A DNA stretch of 64,000 bases from positions 1-64,000 of the forward strand of contig NZ_JAYLLN010000001.1 of assembly GCF_037126265.1 (NCBI RefSeq). Reading direction: 5' to 3'. This document shows positions 9,534 to 17,301 of this stretch, piece after piece; position 1 is the first letter of the stretch; each line of letters starts with the position of its first letter. The position numbers and the translations under genes were made by a program. The notes under the pieces are model-generated. The model was not told where the DNA came from. It searched no databases and saw nothing but the letters and a program-made list of their open reading frames with translations. Source of the stretch: Sphingobacterium tenebrionis. GTDB lineage: Bacteria > Bacteroidota > Bacteroidia > Sphingobacteriales > Sphingobacteriaceae.

Positions 9534-9572
9534 TTAAAAAAAGAAGGGCTACCTGATGAACAGATAGCCCTT
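9534..9572 (-). terminator. Terminator of the zinc-ribbon/Nif3 operon
   Basis: Stem AAGGGCTA with TAGCCCTT, extended inside by CTG/CAG pairing, followed on the minus strand by a run of T residues. It ends the three-gene operon that closes with the zinc-ribbon protein. Confidence 0.8.
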
Positions 9573-9594
9573 AAAAATATTATTTGAAAGCAAA

Positions 9595-10335
9595 TTACGA
9601 TGCTTCTTCGTTTGCAATTTCCTCATCAACCAGGATACGACCACAGTGTTCGCAGATGATGATTTTCTTACGTTGACGGATTTCTGACTGCAATTGAGGT
9701 GGAATCTTGTTGTGACAACCTGAACAGCTATCACGCTCGATAGAAACGACTGCCAATCCATTACGGAAAGACTTACGAAGTTTCTTGATCACCTTCAATA
9801 GACGCTCTTCGATTTGGGTTTCAGCTGCCGCAACATCTTTCAACAAATCATCTTCTTCAATCTGTGTTTCCGAAGTGATGGTTTCCAATTCTTGTTTTTT
9901 GCCGCCCAATTCGCCTTTGCTGAAATCAACATTCTTCACAGTAGCATCATAAGCTTCTGTTTTGTTCTTGATTTCGAACTCAGCTTCACGAATACGTTTT
10001 TCACATACCTGAATTTCCAATCCTTGAATTTCGATCTCTTTAGAAATAGCATCGTATTCACGGTTGTTTTTTACTTCATTAAGTTGTGATTCGTATTTTT
10101 TGATGGAAGCTTGCGCATCTTTGATCATGTTTTTACGTTTCACAATCGAGTCTTCTAATTCATCCAACTCATTGCGAATTTTTTCGATACGGGTGTCAAG
10201 ACCTGCGATCTCATCCTCTAAGTCTGCTACCTCAATAGGTAACTCTCCACGTACCTGGCGTATCTTATCAATTTTTGTTTCAATTGATTGCCACGCCCAT
10301 AAAGCTTTTAATTTTTGTTCTACGGTTTGTTCCAT
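9595..10335 (-). CDS. Coiled-coil protein with C4 zinc ribbon
   Basis: A 246-residue protein: about 190 residues of long antiparallel coiled coil (heptads rich in Glu, Lys, Ile and Leu), then a C-terminal zinc ribbon with Cys204, Cys207, Cys228 and Cys231 (CSGCHNKIPP, then CEHCGRIL). This is the architecture of the CT398-like/zf-RING_7 family, often suggested to bind nucleic acids or secretion components but not settled. It shares one base with the Nif3-like gene upstream; this pair is common across bacteria, suggesting a functional link. Confidence 0.88.
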   Translation of the reverse strand: MEQTVEQKLKALWAWQSIETKIDKIRQVRGELPIEVADLEDEIAGLDTRIEKIRNELDELEDSIVKRKNMIKDAQASIKKYESQLNEVKNNREYDAISKEIEIQGLEIQVCEKRIREAEFEIKNKTEAYDATVKNVDFSKGELGGKKQELETITSETQIEEDDLLKDVAAAETQIEERLLKVIKKLRKSFRNGLAVVSIERDSCSGCHNKIPPQLQSEIRQRKKIIICEHCGRILVDEEIANEEAS

Positions 10336-11432
10336 TAACTGTAGTATTTTATAGGATTTGTATCTATTTCTGTCAATAGGACAGCAAAGTTAGCAAATTT
10401 TTTCGTAATTACTTCCAACAATAATTCTTGAGTAAATTGTTCACTTTCAAAATGTCCGATATCAGCGATGACGATTTCTTCTTCGGCATCAAAAAACTCA
10501 TGATATTTATAGTCTGCGGTGATGAAAATATCTGCACCAGAGCGCTTTGCATCGTTCAACAGGAACCCTCCGGCACCACCACAGAGCGCCACTCTTTTTA
10601 TCGGTTTACCGGATAAACTGGTATGGCGGATGACCTGTAATTGAAACTGTTCTTTCAAAAAGGCTAGGAATTCCTCCTCACGCATGGGCGTTTTTAGGTT
10701 TCCGATCGCTCCGGATCCTACCGATGAAAGGCTGTTATCCAGGCTGATGATATGATAGGCCACTTCCTCATAGGGATGTGCGGCCAACATGGAAACCAAG
10801 ATCTTTCTTTCGCGCTGTACGGGAAAGATCACTTCTATTTTGGTCTCCTCTACCCTTTCCTGGCTACCCACAGCGCCAATCGCTGGATTGGCTCCTTCCA
10901 ATGGCCTAAACGTTCCATATCCTACTGTATTGTAGCTGCATTCGTCGTAATCGCCGATGGCTCCGGCACCAGCTTCGAATAGCGCATTTCGCACTTCCTC
11001 CACATGCGTGCGGGGCACATAGACCACCAATTTCTTTAACAATCCTGCCTTAGGCCGTAAAATGGCCTGGTTTTCCAGTCCTAATTTGTCGGCCATCTTG
11101 CTGCTTACCCCTCCGGCAATATTGTCCAGGTTGGTATGGATGGCATATAGCGCAATATCATGCTTTATCGCCTTTATAATCGTTCTTTCGACATAGTTTT
11201 TACCATTAAATCGCTTCATCCCTGAGAACACAATGGGATGATGGGAAATGATGATATCGCATCCTTTTTCTATGGCATCTTCTACCACGGCTTCGGTACA
11301 ATCCAAGGAGATCAGCGCCTTGTGGACCTCCTTATTTGGGTCGCCCACGATCAAACCGGAGTTATCATAGCTCTCCTGGTAATTGGATGGCGCCAATTCT
11401 TCCAAAAACTGGGTTATATCTTTGATTTTCAT
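10335..11432 (-). CDS. Nif3-like dinuclear metal centre hexameric protein
   Basis: A 365-residue member of the Nif3/YqfO (DUF34) family. Metal ligands are visible as SHHP (His64, His65), the IHTNLDN block (His99, Asp103) and the C-terminal GHFESEQF. The length shows the Bacillus YqfO-type middle insertion (about residues 125-235), absent from the short E. coli YbgI form. The molecular function is unsettled; older names such as GTP cyclohydrolase type 2 are weakly supported. It lies between a small membrane protein gene (1-bp gap) and the zinc-ribbon gene (1-bp overlap), so it is co-transcribed with both. Confidence 0.93.
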   Translation of the reverse strand: MKIKDITQFLEELAPSNYQESYDNSGLIVGDPNKEVHKALISLDCTEAVVEDAIEKGCDIIISHHPIVFSGMKRFNGKNYVERTIIKAIKHDIALYAIHTNLDNIAGGVSSKMADKLGLENQAILRPKAGLLKKLVVYVPRTHVEEVRNALFEAGAGAIGDYDECSYNTVGYGTFRPLEGANPAIGAVGSQERVEETKIEVIFPVQRERKILVSMLAAHPYEEVAYHIISLDNSLSSVGSGAIGNLKTPMREEEFLAFLKEQFQLQVIRHTSLSGKPIKRVALCGGAGGFLLNDAKRSGADIFITADYKYHEFFDAEEEIVIADIGHFESEQFTQELLLEVITKKFANFAVLLTEIDTNPIKYYS

Positions 11433-11433
11433 G

Positions 11434-11919
11434 TTAGTTGTTGGTTTGATTATCCTTCCATTTATTATGTTCGATGATCAACTCCCTGAATTGATTGACT
11501 TTATACCAATAACTGATGAAATAGATCAGCATGACAAAGAAAATCACAAAAGTCACAAAGACCGGAATTGGAAAAAATAGTCCGAACGGTGTGAGATAGA
11601 TCAGAAATGACCAAGCATAGGCTAATCCTGCTTTGAGTGCCGGATTTTCTTCCACTTCTATTTTACGATCAAAAAATTCATTGTTGAGGGAATAGGAAAG
11701 CTTCCTTGCTACTTCAAAATTCCAATATACATTGATGAATGGAATCACAAGGATCCACGCTTGATTGGGCTTTATGAACTGATTTTCCGGTGCTATTAAA
11801 GCTAATGTTTTGCGTATGGTATTGGCATATAGTGCCCATACAATTAGGGTGAAAATAAAAACGAATATACTGAGTCTATATAACTCATCTATCAACTCAG
11901 GAGATAGGGTTTCTGGCAT
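11434..11919 (-). CDS. Small polytopic membrane protein, DUF4328-like
   Basis: A 161-residue membrane protein with about four hydrophobic segments, a WILVIPFINVYWNFEVARKL block and a late YWYKVNQFREL motif. The PFINVYW segment resembles DUF4328 proteins, but the assignment is tentative. It is the first gene of the operon with the Nif3-like and zinc-ribbon genes, one base before the former. No enzymatic motif was seen. Confidence 0.7.
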   Translation of the reverse strand: MPETLSPELIDELYRLSIFVFIFTLIVWALYANTIRKTLALIAPENQFIKPNQAWILVIPFINVYWNFEVARKLSYSLNNEFFDRKIEVEENPALKAGLAYAWSFLIYLTPFGLFFPIPVFVTFVIFFVMLIYFISYWYKVNQFRELIIEHNKWKDNQTNN

Positions 11920-11966
11920 TTAATGTTCTGTTATATTGATCCGCACTAAAATATTAAAATTACGAT

Positions 11967-12680
11967 TTACCCAGCAAATAATAGAAAAATACAGGGTTTC
12001 TTATGGAGATCTATTTTCGTATCCTTCCATTGACTGATGGATTGGGTGAAAATATATTCATCCCCTGCTGTAATATTACAGGCAATACAAAGTTTTGTTT
12101 GCGGTTTACAGCTCTTTAAAAGTTCTGCTAACAATTGATTATTCCGGAAAGGTGTTTCGATAAAAATCTGTGTGGATTTCTCTCGCTGACTTATCTGTTC
12201 GATATCTTTTATTTTTTTGGACCTTGCTGATTTATCGATGGGCAGATATCCGAGAAAACTAAAGTGTTGTCCGTTGAAGCCTGAAGCCATCAAGCTCATC
12301 AGAATGGAATTCGGTCCCACCATGGGAATTACCCGGATGCCTCTTTTGTGGGCTTCGGCCACCACATCAGAACCCGGATCCGCTATGGCCGGGCAACCGG
12401 CTTCCGACATCAAGCCGATATCTTCACCAGCAACCGCATTCTTGAATATTTCATGGTAATTGATCTTCTCCCGCTGATGCTTGCCATAATCGTGAATGAT
12501 CAGTTCCTGCTGCGGACGTTTCAAACCCGCTTCTTTCAGGAATTTTCGAGCTGTTTTTTCGTTCTCTACCACATATTCCTTGATATGGTTGATTATATCC
12601 GCATGTAATAAGGTATAAGATGCTTTCTCAGCTTCCTGAGCCAAGGGTACAGGTATTAAATACAAAGAGCCTTTTGCCAT
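11967..12680 (-). CDS. SAM-dependent methyltransferase, RsmI-like
   Basis: A 237-residue tetrapyrrole-methylase-fold enzyme related to RsmI, which 2'-O-methylates C1402 of 16S rRNA. Visible: GSLYLIPVPL (start of the fold), GLMSEAGCPAIADPGS (SAM loop) and the VGPNSILMSLMASGF stretch. It is shorter than RsmI (about 280) and its N-terminal part diverges: the usual EDTR-type block is replaced by ENEKTARKFLKEAG. So it may be a Bacteroidota-specific paralogue with another target. TAGGTTTG (12685-12692, minus) sits 5 bases before the ATG, suggesting a nearly leaderless mRNA. Confidence 0.82.
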   Translation of the reverse strand: MAKGSLYLIPVPLAQEAEKASYTLLHADIINHIKEYVVENEKTARKFLKEAGLKRPQQELIIHDYGKHQREKINYHEIFKNAVAGEDIGLMSEAGCPAIADPGSDVVAEAHKRGIRVIPMVGPNSILMSLMASGFNGQHFSFLGYLPIDKSARSKKIKDIEQISQREKSTQIFIETPFRNNQLLAELLKSCKPQTKLCIACNITAGDEYIFTQSISQWKDTKIDLHKKPCIFLLFAG

Positions 12681-12730
12681 GTTACAAACCTAATCAATTT
12701 TAGAGAAATTCAGGTTGACTTCTTGCGGCA

Positions 12731-12811
12731 AGTAGGGTGCAAGTGACATGTAAGTGAGTTGTAAGTGCTAAAAGGCACTTACAACTCACTTACACCTCAC
12801 TTAAATCTCAC
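12731..12811. repeat. 11-bp-periodic mirrored repeat array A
   Basis: Four AAGT-headed units at an 11-bp period on the left (starts near 12730, 12741, 12752 and 12763) face four CACTT units at the same period on the right (to about 12802). The centre is a perfect 20-bp stem (12749-12768 with 12775-12794) around a 6-nt loop, and the flanking AAGTGA/TCACTT units pair again one period out. It lies in the 292-bp divergent gap between the rsmI-like gene and apaG. No T-tract follows, so it is not an ordinary terminator. A second array of like geometry lies at 34142-34235. Confidence 0.75.
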
Positions 12812-12937
12812 TTCCAGCCCGTCTACAATCTGAAAAAAGTTTGAAGAAAAAATGGGTTTTAAACATTAAATTTCAAGGGATTATGTAATTTATTTGTCTA
12901 AAAAACGTAATTTAACTAGTACAATGGTTGAAGATAG

Positions 12938-12967
12938 TTGTGCATCTAGGGTAAATTAATATATTTG
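12938..12967 (+). promoter_or_regulatory. Consensus Bacteroidota promoter of apaG
   Basis: TTG at 12938-12940, then exactly 19 bases, then TATATTTG (12960-12967): a full match to TTG-N19-TAnnTTTG. The apaG ATG begins only 6 bases after the element, so the transcript is predicted to be leaderless or nearly so. Confidence 0.72.
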
Positions 12968-12972
12968 AAGCA

Positions 12973-13359
12973 ATGACGACACAAACTACATCTGGCGTGA
13001 AAATTTCCGTTGAGTCTACTTATCAATCCGAGTATTCCAATCCTGATAACGAGCATTTTATGTTTGCCTATCGTATCACGATTGAAAATAACAGTGAATA
13101 CACGGTGCAATTATTAAGAAGACATTGGAACATCTTTGATTCTACCGGCGATATCAAACAGGTGGACGGCGATGGTGTGGTTGGCGAGCAACCCATTTTA
13201 GCTCCGGGTGAAAGCCATCAATATGTGTCGGGCTGCAACCTCAAAAGTGACCTTGGTTTTATGGAAGGATATTATGAAATGATCCGGGAGATCGACAATT
13301 CCATTTTCCATGTTCACATCCCTCGTTTCAACCTGATTGCCTCCTACAGGCTGAATTAA
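12973..13359 (+). CDS. apaG: ApaG domain protein
   Basis: A 128-residue single-domain protein with a fibronectin-III-like fold. Family features are clear: VSVESTYQ-like opening (KISVESTYQSEYSN), YRITIENNSEYTVQLLRRHWNIFDSTG, the glycine-rich VVGEQPILAPGESHQYVSGC loop and the closing IPRFNLIA. ApaG is linked to Co2+/Mg2+ efflux phenotypes in enterobacteria, but its molecular activity is unresolved. Here it is monocistronic, 104 bp before the ABC-F gene, with a consensus promoter upstream. Confidence 0.95.
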   Translation: MTTQTTSGVKISVESTYQSEYSNPDNEHFMFAYRITIENNSEYTVQLLRRHWNIFDSTGDIKQVDGDGVVGEQPILAPGESHQYVSGCNLKSDLGFMEGYYEMIREIDNSIFHVHIPRFNLIASYRLN

Positions 13360-13462
13360 TGGGACACTTTTATCAGTATAAGTACACATTTCATATTTAA
13401 GGGTTAAGGAGTAACAAATATTTAATAATTTTGTGCTTGGAATTTTACGTCAAAACATCTAG

Positions 13463-15310
13463 GTGAGTATTTTAAGCACAGAACAAGTTAGCCATTCATT
13501 TAATGATCGCTGGTTATTTCAAGATTTACATTTTGCTTTACAGAAAGGCGACCGTGTAGCATTGGTCGGTATCAATGGTACCGGAAAATCTACCTTATTG
13601 AAGATATTGGCCGAACTGGTCGTCCCTACAAAAGGTAGGGTTGTTAAAGAGCGCGGACTCCGAATTGGTTATCTACCACAAGAACCCGATTTCTCCTACC
13701 TGAATACCATCAATGATTTCATATTCAGCTTGGATAATGAGCAGCAACAATTAATCAAAGAATACGAACAATTAGTTGAAAATCAAGATTTTAACTCAAA
13801 ACATTTCATGGATATCACCGAAAGGTTGACCAACTTGAACGCTTGGGAATATGAAAACAACATCAAGACCATCCTTAATAGGTTCCAGATCAAAAACTTC
13901 AATCAGCAGATCGCATCCTTGAGTGGAGGCCAAAAGAAACGCTTGGCTTTGGCGAAGCTCTTGATTGATGAACCGGATATCTATGTATTGGATGAGCCGA
14001 CCAACCACTTGGACATTGAGACCATTGAATGGTTGGAAAAACTATTGACCACCGGACAGAAGACGGTATTGTTGGTTTCCCACGACCGTTATTTTCTCGA
14101 TAATATCTGTACAGAAATTAGGGAGTTGGATAAAGGGCAGGTCTATTCCTATAAAGGAAATTACGCCTACTTCTTGGAGAAGAAAGCCGAGCGTGAAGCA
14201 ACAGAAATTGCGGCGGCGGATAAGGCCAGAAACCTATGGAGGAAGGAGCTCGATTGGATGCGCCGTCAGCCACAGGCAAGGGGTACTAAAGCGAAGGCGA
14301 GAATTGAATCTTTCTACGACTTAGAGGAGCGATCCAAGGGTCCGAGGAAGAAAGATAATGTGGAGCTTTCGGTTAAAGTTTCCCGCCAGGGAAATAAAAT
14401 CTTGGAATTAGATAAGGTTGGATTTGCTGTAGCCGGTAAAGACATCATTAAGGATTTTTCCTACATATTCAAGAAGGGAGACCGAATTGGTCTAGCCGGA
14501 AAGAACGGAAGTGGTAAGTCTACTTTTTTGAATTTGATTACAGGCATCCTCCTGCCTACTTCAGGTAAAATTGATGTGGGCGAGACGACCAAATATGGTT
14601 ACTATAAACAGGAAGGTTTGAGCTTCTCGACGGATGAGCGCGTGTTGGACATTGTCAAGAATGTGGCCGATTTCATCGAGATGAAAAGTGGAGAAGTGAT
14701 CACGGCTTCCCAATTATTGACTAAATTTTTATTTCCACCGGAGAAGCAATTTGGTTTGGTAAGCAAACTGAGTGGTGGAGAAAAAAAGAGGTTGCAATTG
14801 ATGCGGGTGTTGATGGCCAATCCGAACTTCCTGATACTAGATGAGCCATCCAATGATCTGGATATTGATACCTTGAATATCCTGGAAGAATTTTTAGAGG
14901 AGTACCCTGGGGTATTGATCTTAGTTTCCCACGACCGTTACTTGATAGACAAACTGACGGAACAATTGTTCGTCTTCAAAGGAGATGCCGAGGTAGTGAT
15001 CTATAATGGTAACTATGCCGACTTCAAATTGGAGCAGGAAGCCGTAGAGAAAAAGGTAGAGAAGAAGGTTGAAAAAGTTCAACCGGTTCAAGAGAAAAAG
15101 AAGAAGCTAAGCTTCAAGGAACAGCATGAGTTCGAGTCCTTGGAAAAGGAAATCGAAACCTTGGAGAACCAGGTGAGTGTGTTGACCGAAAAACTTTCGA
15201 GCACAACGAACCATGTGGAGCTTCAGGAAATAGCGGAAGAGATAGAAAAGAGCAAGACCAGTCTTGACAGCAAAACAGAACGCTGGATGGAGTTGGCAGA
15301 ATTTATATAA
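13463..15310 (+). CDS. ABC-F family ATPase (Uup-like)
   Basis: A 615-residue cytosolic tandem ATPase with no membrane segments. NBD1: Walker A GINGTGKST (about residues 36-44), signature LSGGQKKR (about 153), Walker B LDEPTNHLD (about 174). NBD2: GKNGSGKST (about 346), LSGGEKKR (about 436), LDEPSNDLD. A linker (about 240-300) and a Lys/Glu-rich C-terminal coiled coil (about 520-610) match the Uup type, which acts on ribosomes or branched DNA. Start is GTG at 13463, chosen because it opens the family N-terminus; TAATTTTG lies at 13426-13433. Followed by parS-like sites. Confidence 0.93.
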   Translation: MSILSTEQVSHSFNDRWLFQDLHFALQKGDRVALVGINGTGKSTLLKILAELVVPTKGRVVKERGLRIGYLPQEPDFSYLNTINDFIFSLDNEQQQLIKEYEQLVENQDFNSKHFMDITERLTNLNAWEYENNIKTILNRFQIKNFNQQIASLSGGQKKRLALAKLLIDEPDIYVLDEPTNHLDIETIEWLEKLLTTGQKTVLLVSHDRYFLDNICTEIRELDKGQVYSYKGNYAYFLEKKAEREATEIAAADKARNLWRKELDWMRRQPQARGTKAKARIESFYDLEERSKGPRKKDNVELSVKVSRQGNKILELDKVGFAVAGKDIIKDFSYIFKKGDRIGLAGKNGSGKSTFLNLITGILLPTSGKIDVGETTKYGYYKQEGLSFSTDERVLDIVKNVADFIEMKSGEVITASQLLTKFLFPPEKQFGLVSKLSGGEKKRLQLMRVLMANPNFLILDEPSNDLDIDTLNILEEFLEEYPGVLILVSHDRYLIDKLTEQLFVFKGDAEVVIYNGNYADFKLEQEAVEKKVEKKVEKVQPVQEKKKKLSFKEQHEFESLEKEIETLENQVSVLTEKLSSTTNHVELQEIAEEIEKSKTSLDSKTERWMELAEFI

Positions 15311-15313
15311 TAC

Positions 15314-15351
15314 GTTTCACGTGAAACTCCTTTATCAGTTCCACGTGAAAC
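15314..15351. other. Tandem parS-like centromere sites
   Basis: GTTTCACGTGAAAC (15314-15327) is a perfect 14-bp palindrome equal to the core of the ParB site TGTTNCACGTGAAACA. GTTCCACGTGAAAC (15338-15351) is a second site that also fits the N-containing consensus. Their centres are 24 bp apart, in the 54-bp gap between the ABC-F gene and mnmG. A location next to mnmG (gidA) near the origin is classical for parS. Confidence 0.75.
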
Positions 15352-15364
15352 TTGAGAATAATCT

Positions 15365-17224
15365 ATGTTTAAAAAATATAATGTAATTGTAGTTGGGGCC
15401 GGCCATGCCGGATGTGAGGCAGCAGCAGCAGCGGCTAACCTGGGTTCCTCTGTTTTGCTCATCACCATGAACATGGGGGTGATCGCACAGATGAGCTGTA
15501 ACCCGGCTATCGGTGGTGTGGCAAAAGGTCAAATCGTAAGAGAGATTGATGCCATGGGTGGATATACTGGTATCATTGCTGATAAATCTACTATACAATT
15601 CCGCATGTTGAACCTTTCCAAAGGTCCAGCCATGTGGAGCCCAAGAACACAGAATGACCGTATGCGCTTTGCTGAAGAATGGCGTTGGCAATTAGAGTCC
15701 ATTCCTAATTTGGATATGTGGCAGGATACGGTAAAAGAAGTCATCGTAGAAAACGGAAAAGCTGCAGGTGTGATTACGTCAATGGGTATCCGTATAGAAA
15801 GTGATGCTGTAGTGCTTACTAATGGAACGTTCCTTAATGGGGTAATCCATGTGGGCGAAAAGAAATTTGGTGGCGGTAGAACTGGGGAAAAAGCGGCGAC
15901 AGGATTGACCGAACAGTTGGTGTCTTTAGGTTTTGAATCCGGTAGAATGAAGACTGGTACTCCTCCCCGTGTAGATGGAAGAAGTCTGAATTATGAACGG
16001 ATGGAAGAGCAATGGGGTGATGAAAATCGCGGACGTTTTTCCTATACCAATGTAGAGGTTCCAACCGAACAACGCTGTTGTTGGATTACCTATACGAACG
16101 ATAAAGTACATGAGGTTTTGAAAACAGGATTTGAAAAATCTCCTATGTTCACCGGAAGAATCAAAGGTTTGGGACCACGTTATTGTCCATCGATCGAAGA
16201 TAAAATCAACCGTTTTGCGGAGCGCGAAAGGCATCAGATTTTTGTTGAACCCGAAGGATTCCGTACGGTGGAAATTTATGTTAATGGATTCTCTACTTCC
16301 CTTCCGGAGGACGTACAATTAAAAGCGTTGCAATTAATCCCAGGATTTGAGCAGGCGAAAATGTACAGACCGGGATACGCCATTGAATACGATTTTTTCC
16401 CACCGATGCAATTGGATCTAACCTTGGAAACGCTAAAGGTAAAACACCTTTTCTTTGCAGGACAGATCAATGGCACCACGGGATATGAAGAAGCAGGAGC
16501 ACAGGGTTTCTTGGCAGGGATCAATGCGCATCAACGCATCAACGATCTGCATGAATTAATATTGAAAAGATCGGAATCTTATATCGGCGTATTGGTGGAT
16601 GACCTGGTAACAAAAGGTACAGACGAGCCTTATCGGATGTTCACTTCCAGAGCAGAACACCGCCTATTATTGAGACAGGATAATGCGGATATTCGCCTTA
16701 CCCCTATCGCCCATAAATTAGGATTGGTATCCGATGAAAGATTACAGATCGTAAATGATAAAGTAAAAAACTCGGATGATATCGTGGAGTTCCTAAAAAC
16801 AAATTCAGTTTCCATCGACAACATGAACCAAGTGTTGGCCGAAAAAGGAAGCAGTTCTATCAGTCAAAAAACAAGATTGTTCAATATCCTAAGTAGACCA
16901 CAAGTCGAGATGAATGACATCATCAGAGCGGATAAAACCTTAGCAAACTACTTATCGCAATTTGATAAGGAAACTATTGAACAAGCAGAGATCAAAGTGA
17001 AATACGATAGTTACTTTGAGAAGGAAATGGAAATTGTGAACAAGATGAAGAAAATGGAGGACAAAGAAATCAATCCAGAATTTGATTATAATTCCTTAAC
17101 TTCATTATCGATCGAAGCAAGACAAAAACTATTAAAAGTAAAACCTAGAACATTAGGCCAAGCTTCCCGGATTTCGGGTGTTTCTCCTGCGGATATCAGT
17201 GTTTTAATGGTACATATGAGTTAA
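15365..17224 (+). CDS. mnmG: tRNA uridine-5-carboxymethylaminomethyl modification enzyme MnmG
   Basis: FAD enzyme that with MnmE forms the 5-carboxymethylaminomethyl group at wobble U34 of several tRNAs. The 619-residue length is standard. The FAD-binding VVGAGHAGCEAA sits at residues 8-19, followed by CNPAIGGVAKG, the catalytic-cysteine region PRYCPSIEDK and the GTTGYEEAGAQG motif; the C-terminal helical MnmE/tRNA-binding domain is complete. mnmE is not in the window. It lies just after two parS-like sites, typical of origin-proximal mnmG (gidA) genes. Confidence 0.98.
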   Translation: MFKKYNVIVVGAGHAGCEAAAAAANLGSSVLLITMNMGVIAQMSCNPAIGGVAKGQIVREIDAMGGYTGIIADKSTIQFRMLNLSKGPAMWSPRTQNDRMRFAEEWRWQLESIPNLDMWQDTVKEVIVENGKAAGVITSMGIRIESDAVVLTNGTFLNGVIHVGEKKFGGGRTGEKAATGLTEQLVSLGFESGRMKTGTPPRVDGRSLNYERMEEQWGDENRGRFSYTNVEVPTEQRCCWITYTNDKVHEVLKTGFEKSPMFTGRIKGLGPRYCPSIEDKINRFAERERHQIFVEPEGFRTVEIYVNGFSTSLPEDVQLKALQLIPGFEQAKMYRPGYAIEYDFFPPMQLDLTLETLKVKHLFFAGQINGTTGYEEAGAQGFLAGINAHQRINDLHELILKRSESYIGVLVDDLVTKGTDEPYRMFTSRAEHRLLLRQDNADIRLTPIAHKLGLVSDERLQIVNDKVKNSDDIVEFLKTNSVSIDNMNQVLAEKGSSSISQKTRLFNILSRPQVEMNDIIRADKTLANYLSQFDKETIEQAEIKVKYDSYFEKEMEIVNKMKKMEDKEINPEFDYNSLTSLSIEARQKLLKVKPRTLGQASRISGVSPADISVLMVHMS

Positions 17225-17301
17225 AATACTGAATATCAGTTATTTAATTAAATAAAGAAACGAAGTAAAATAAAGCGATTTAAGACATTATTTTAAAATT
17301 T

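Noticed and set aside
12731..12811. CRISPR interpretation of the 11-bp repeat array
   Set aside because: Units are 11 bp without unique spacers and are mirrored about a centre; there are no cas genes nearby.
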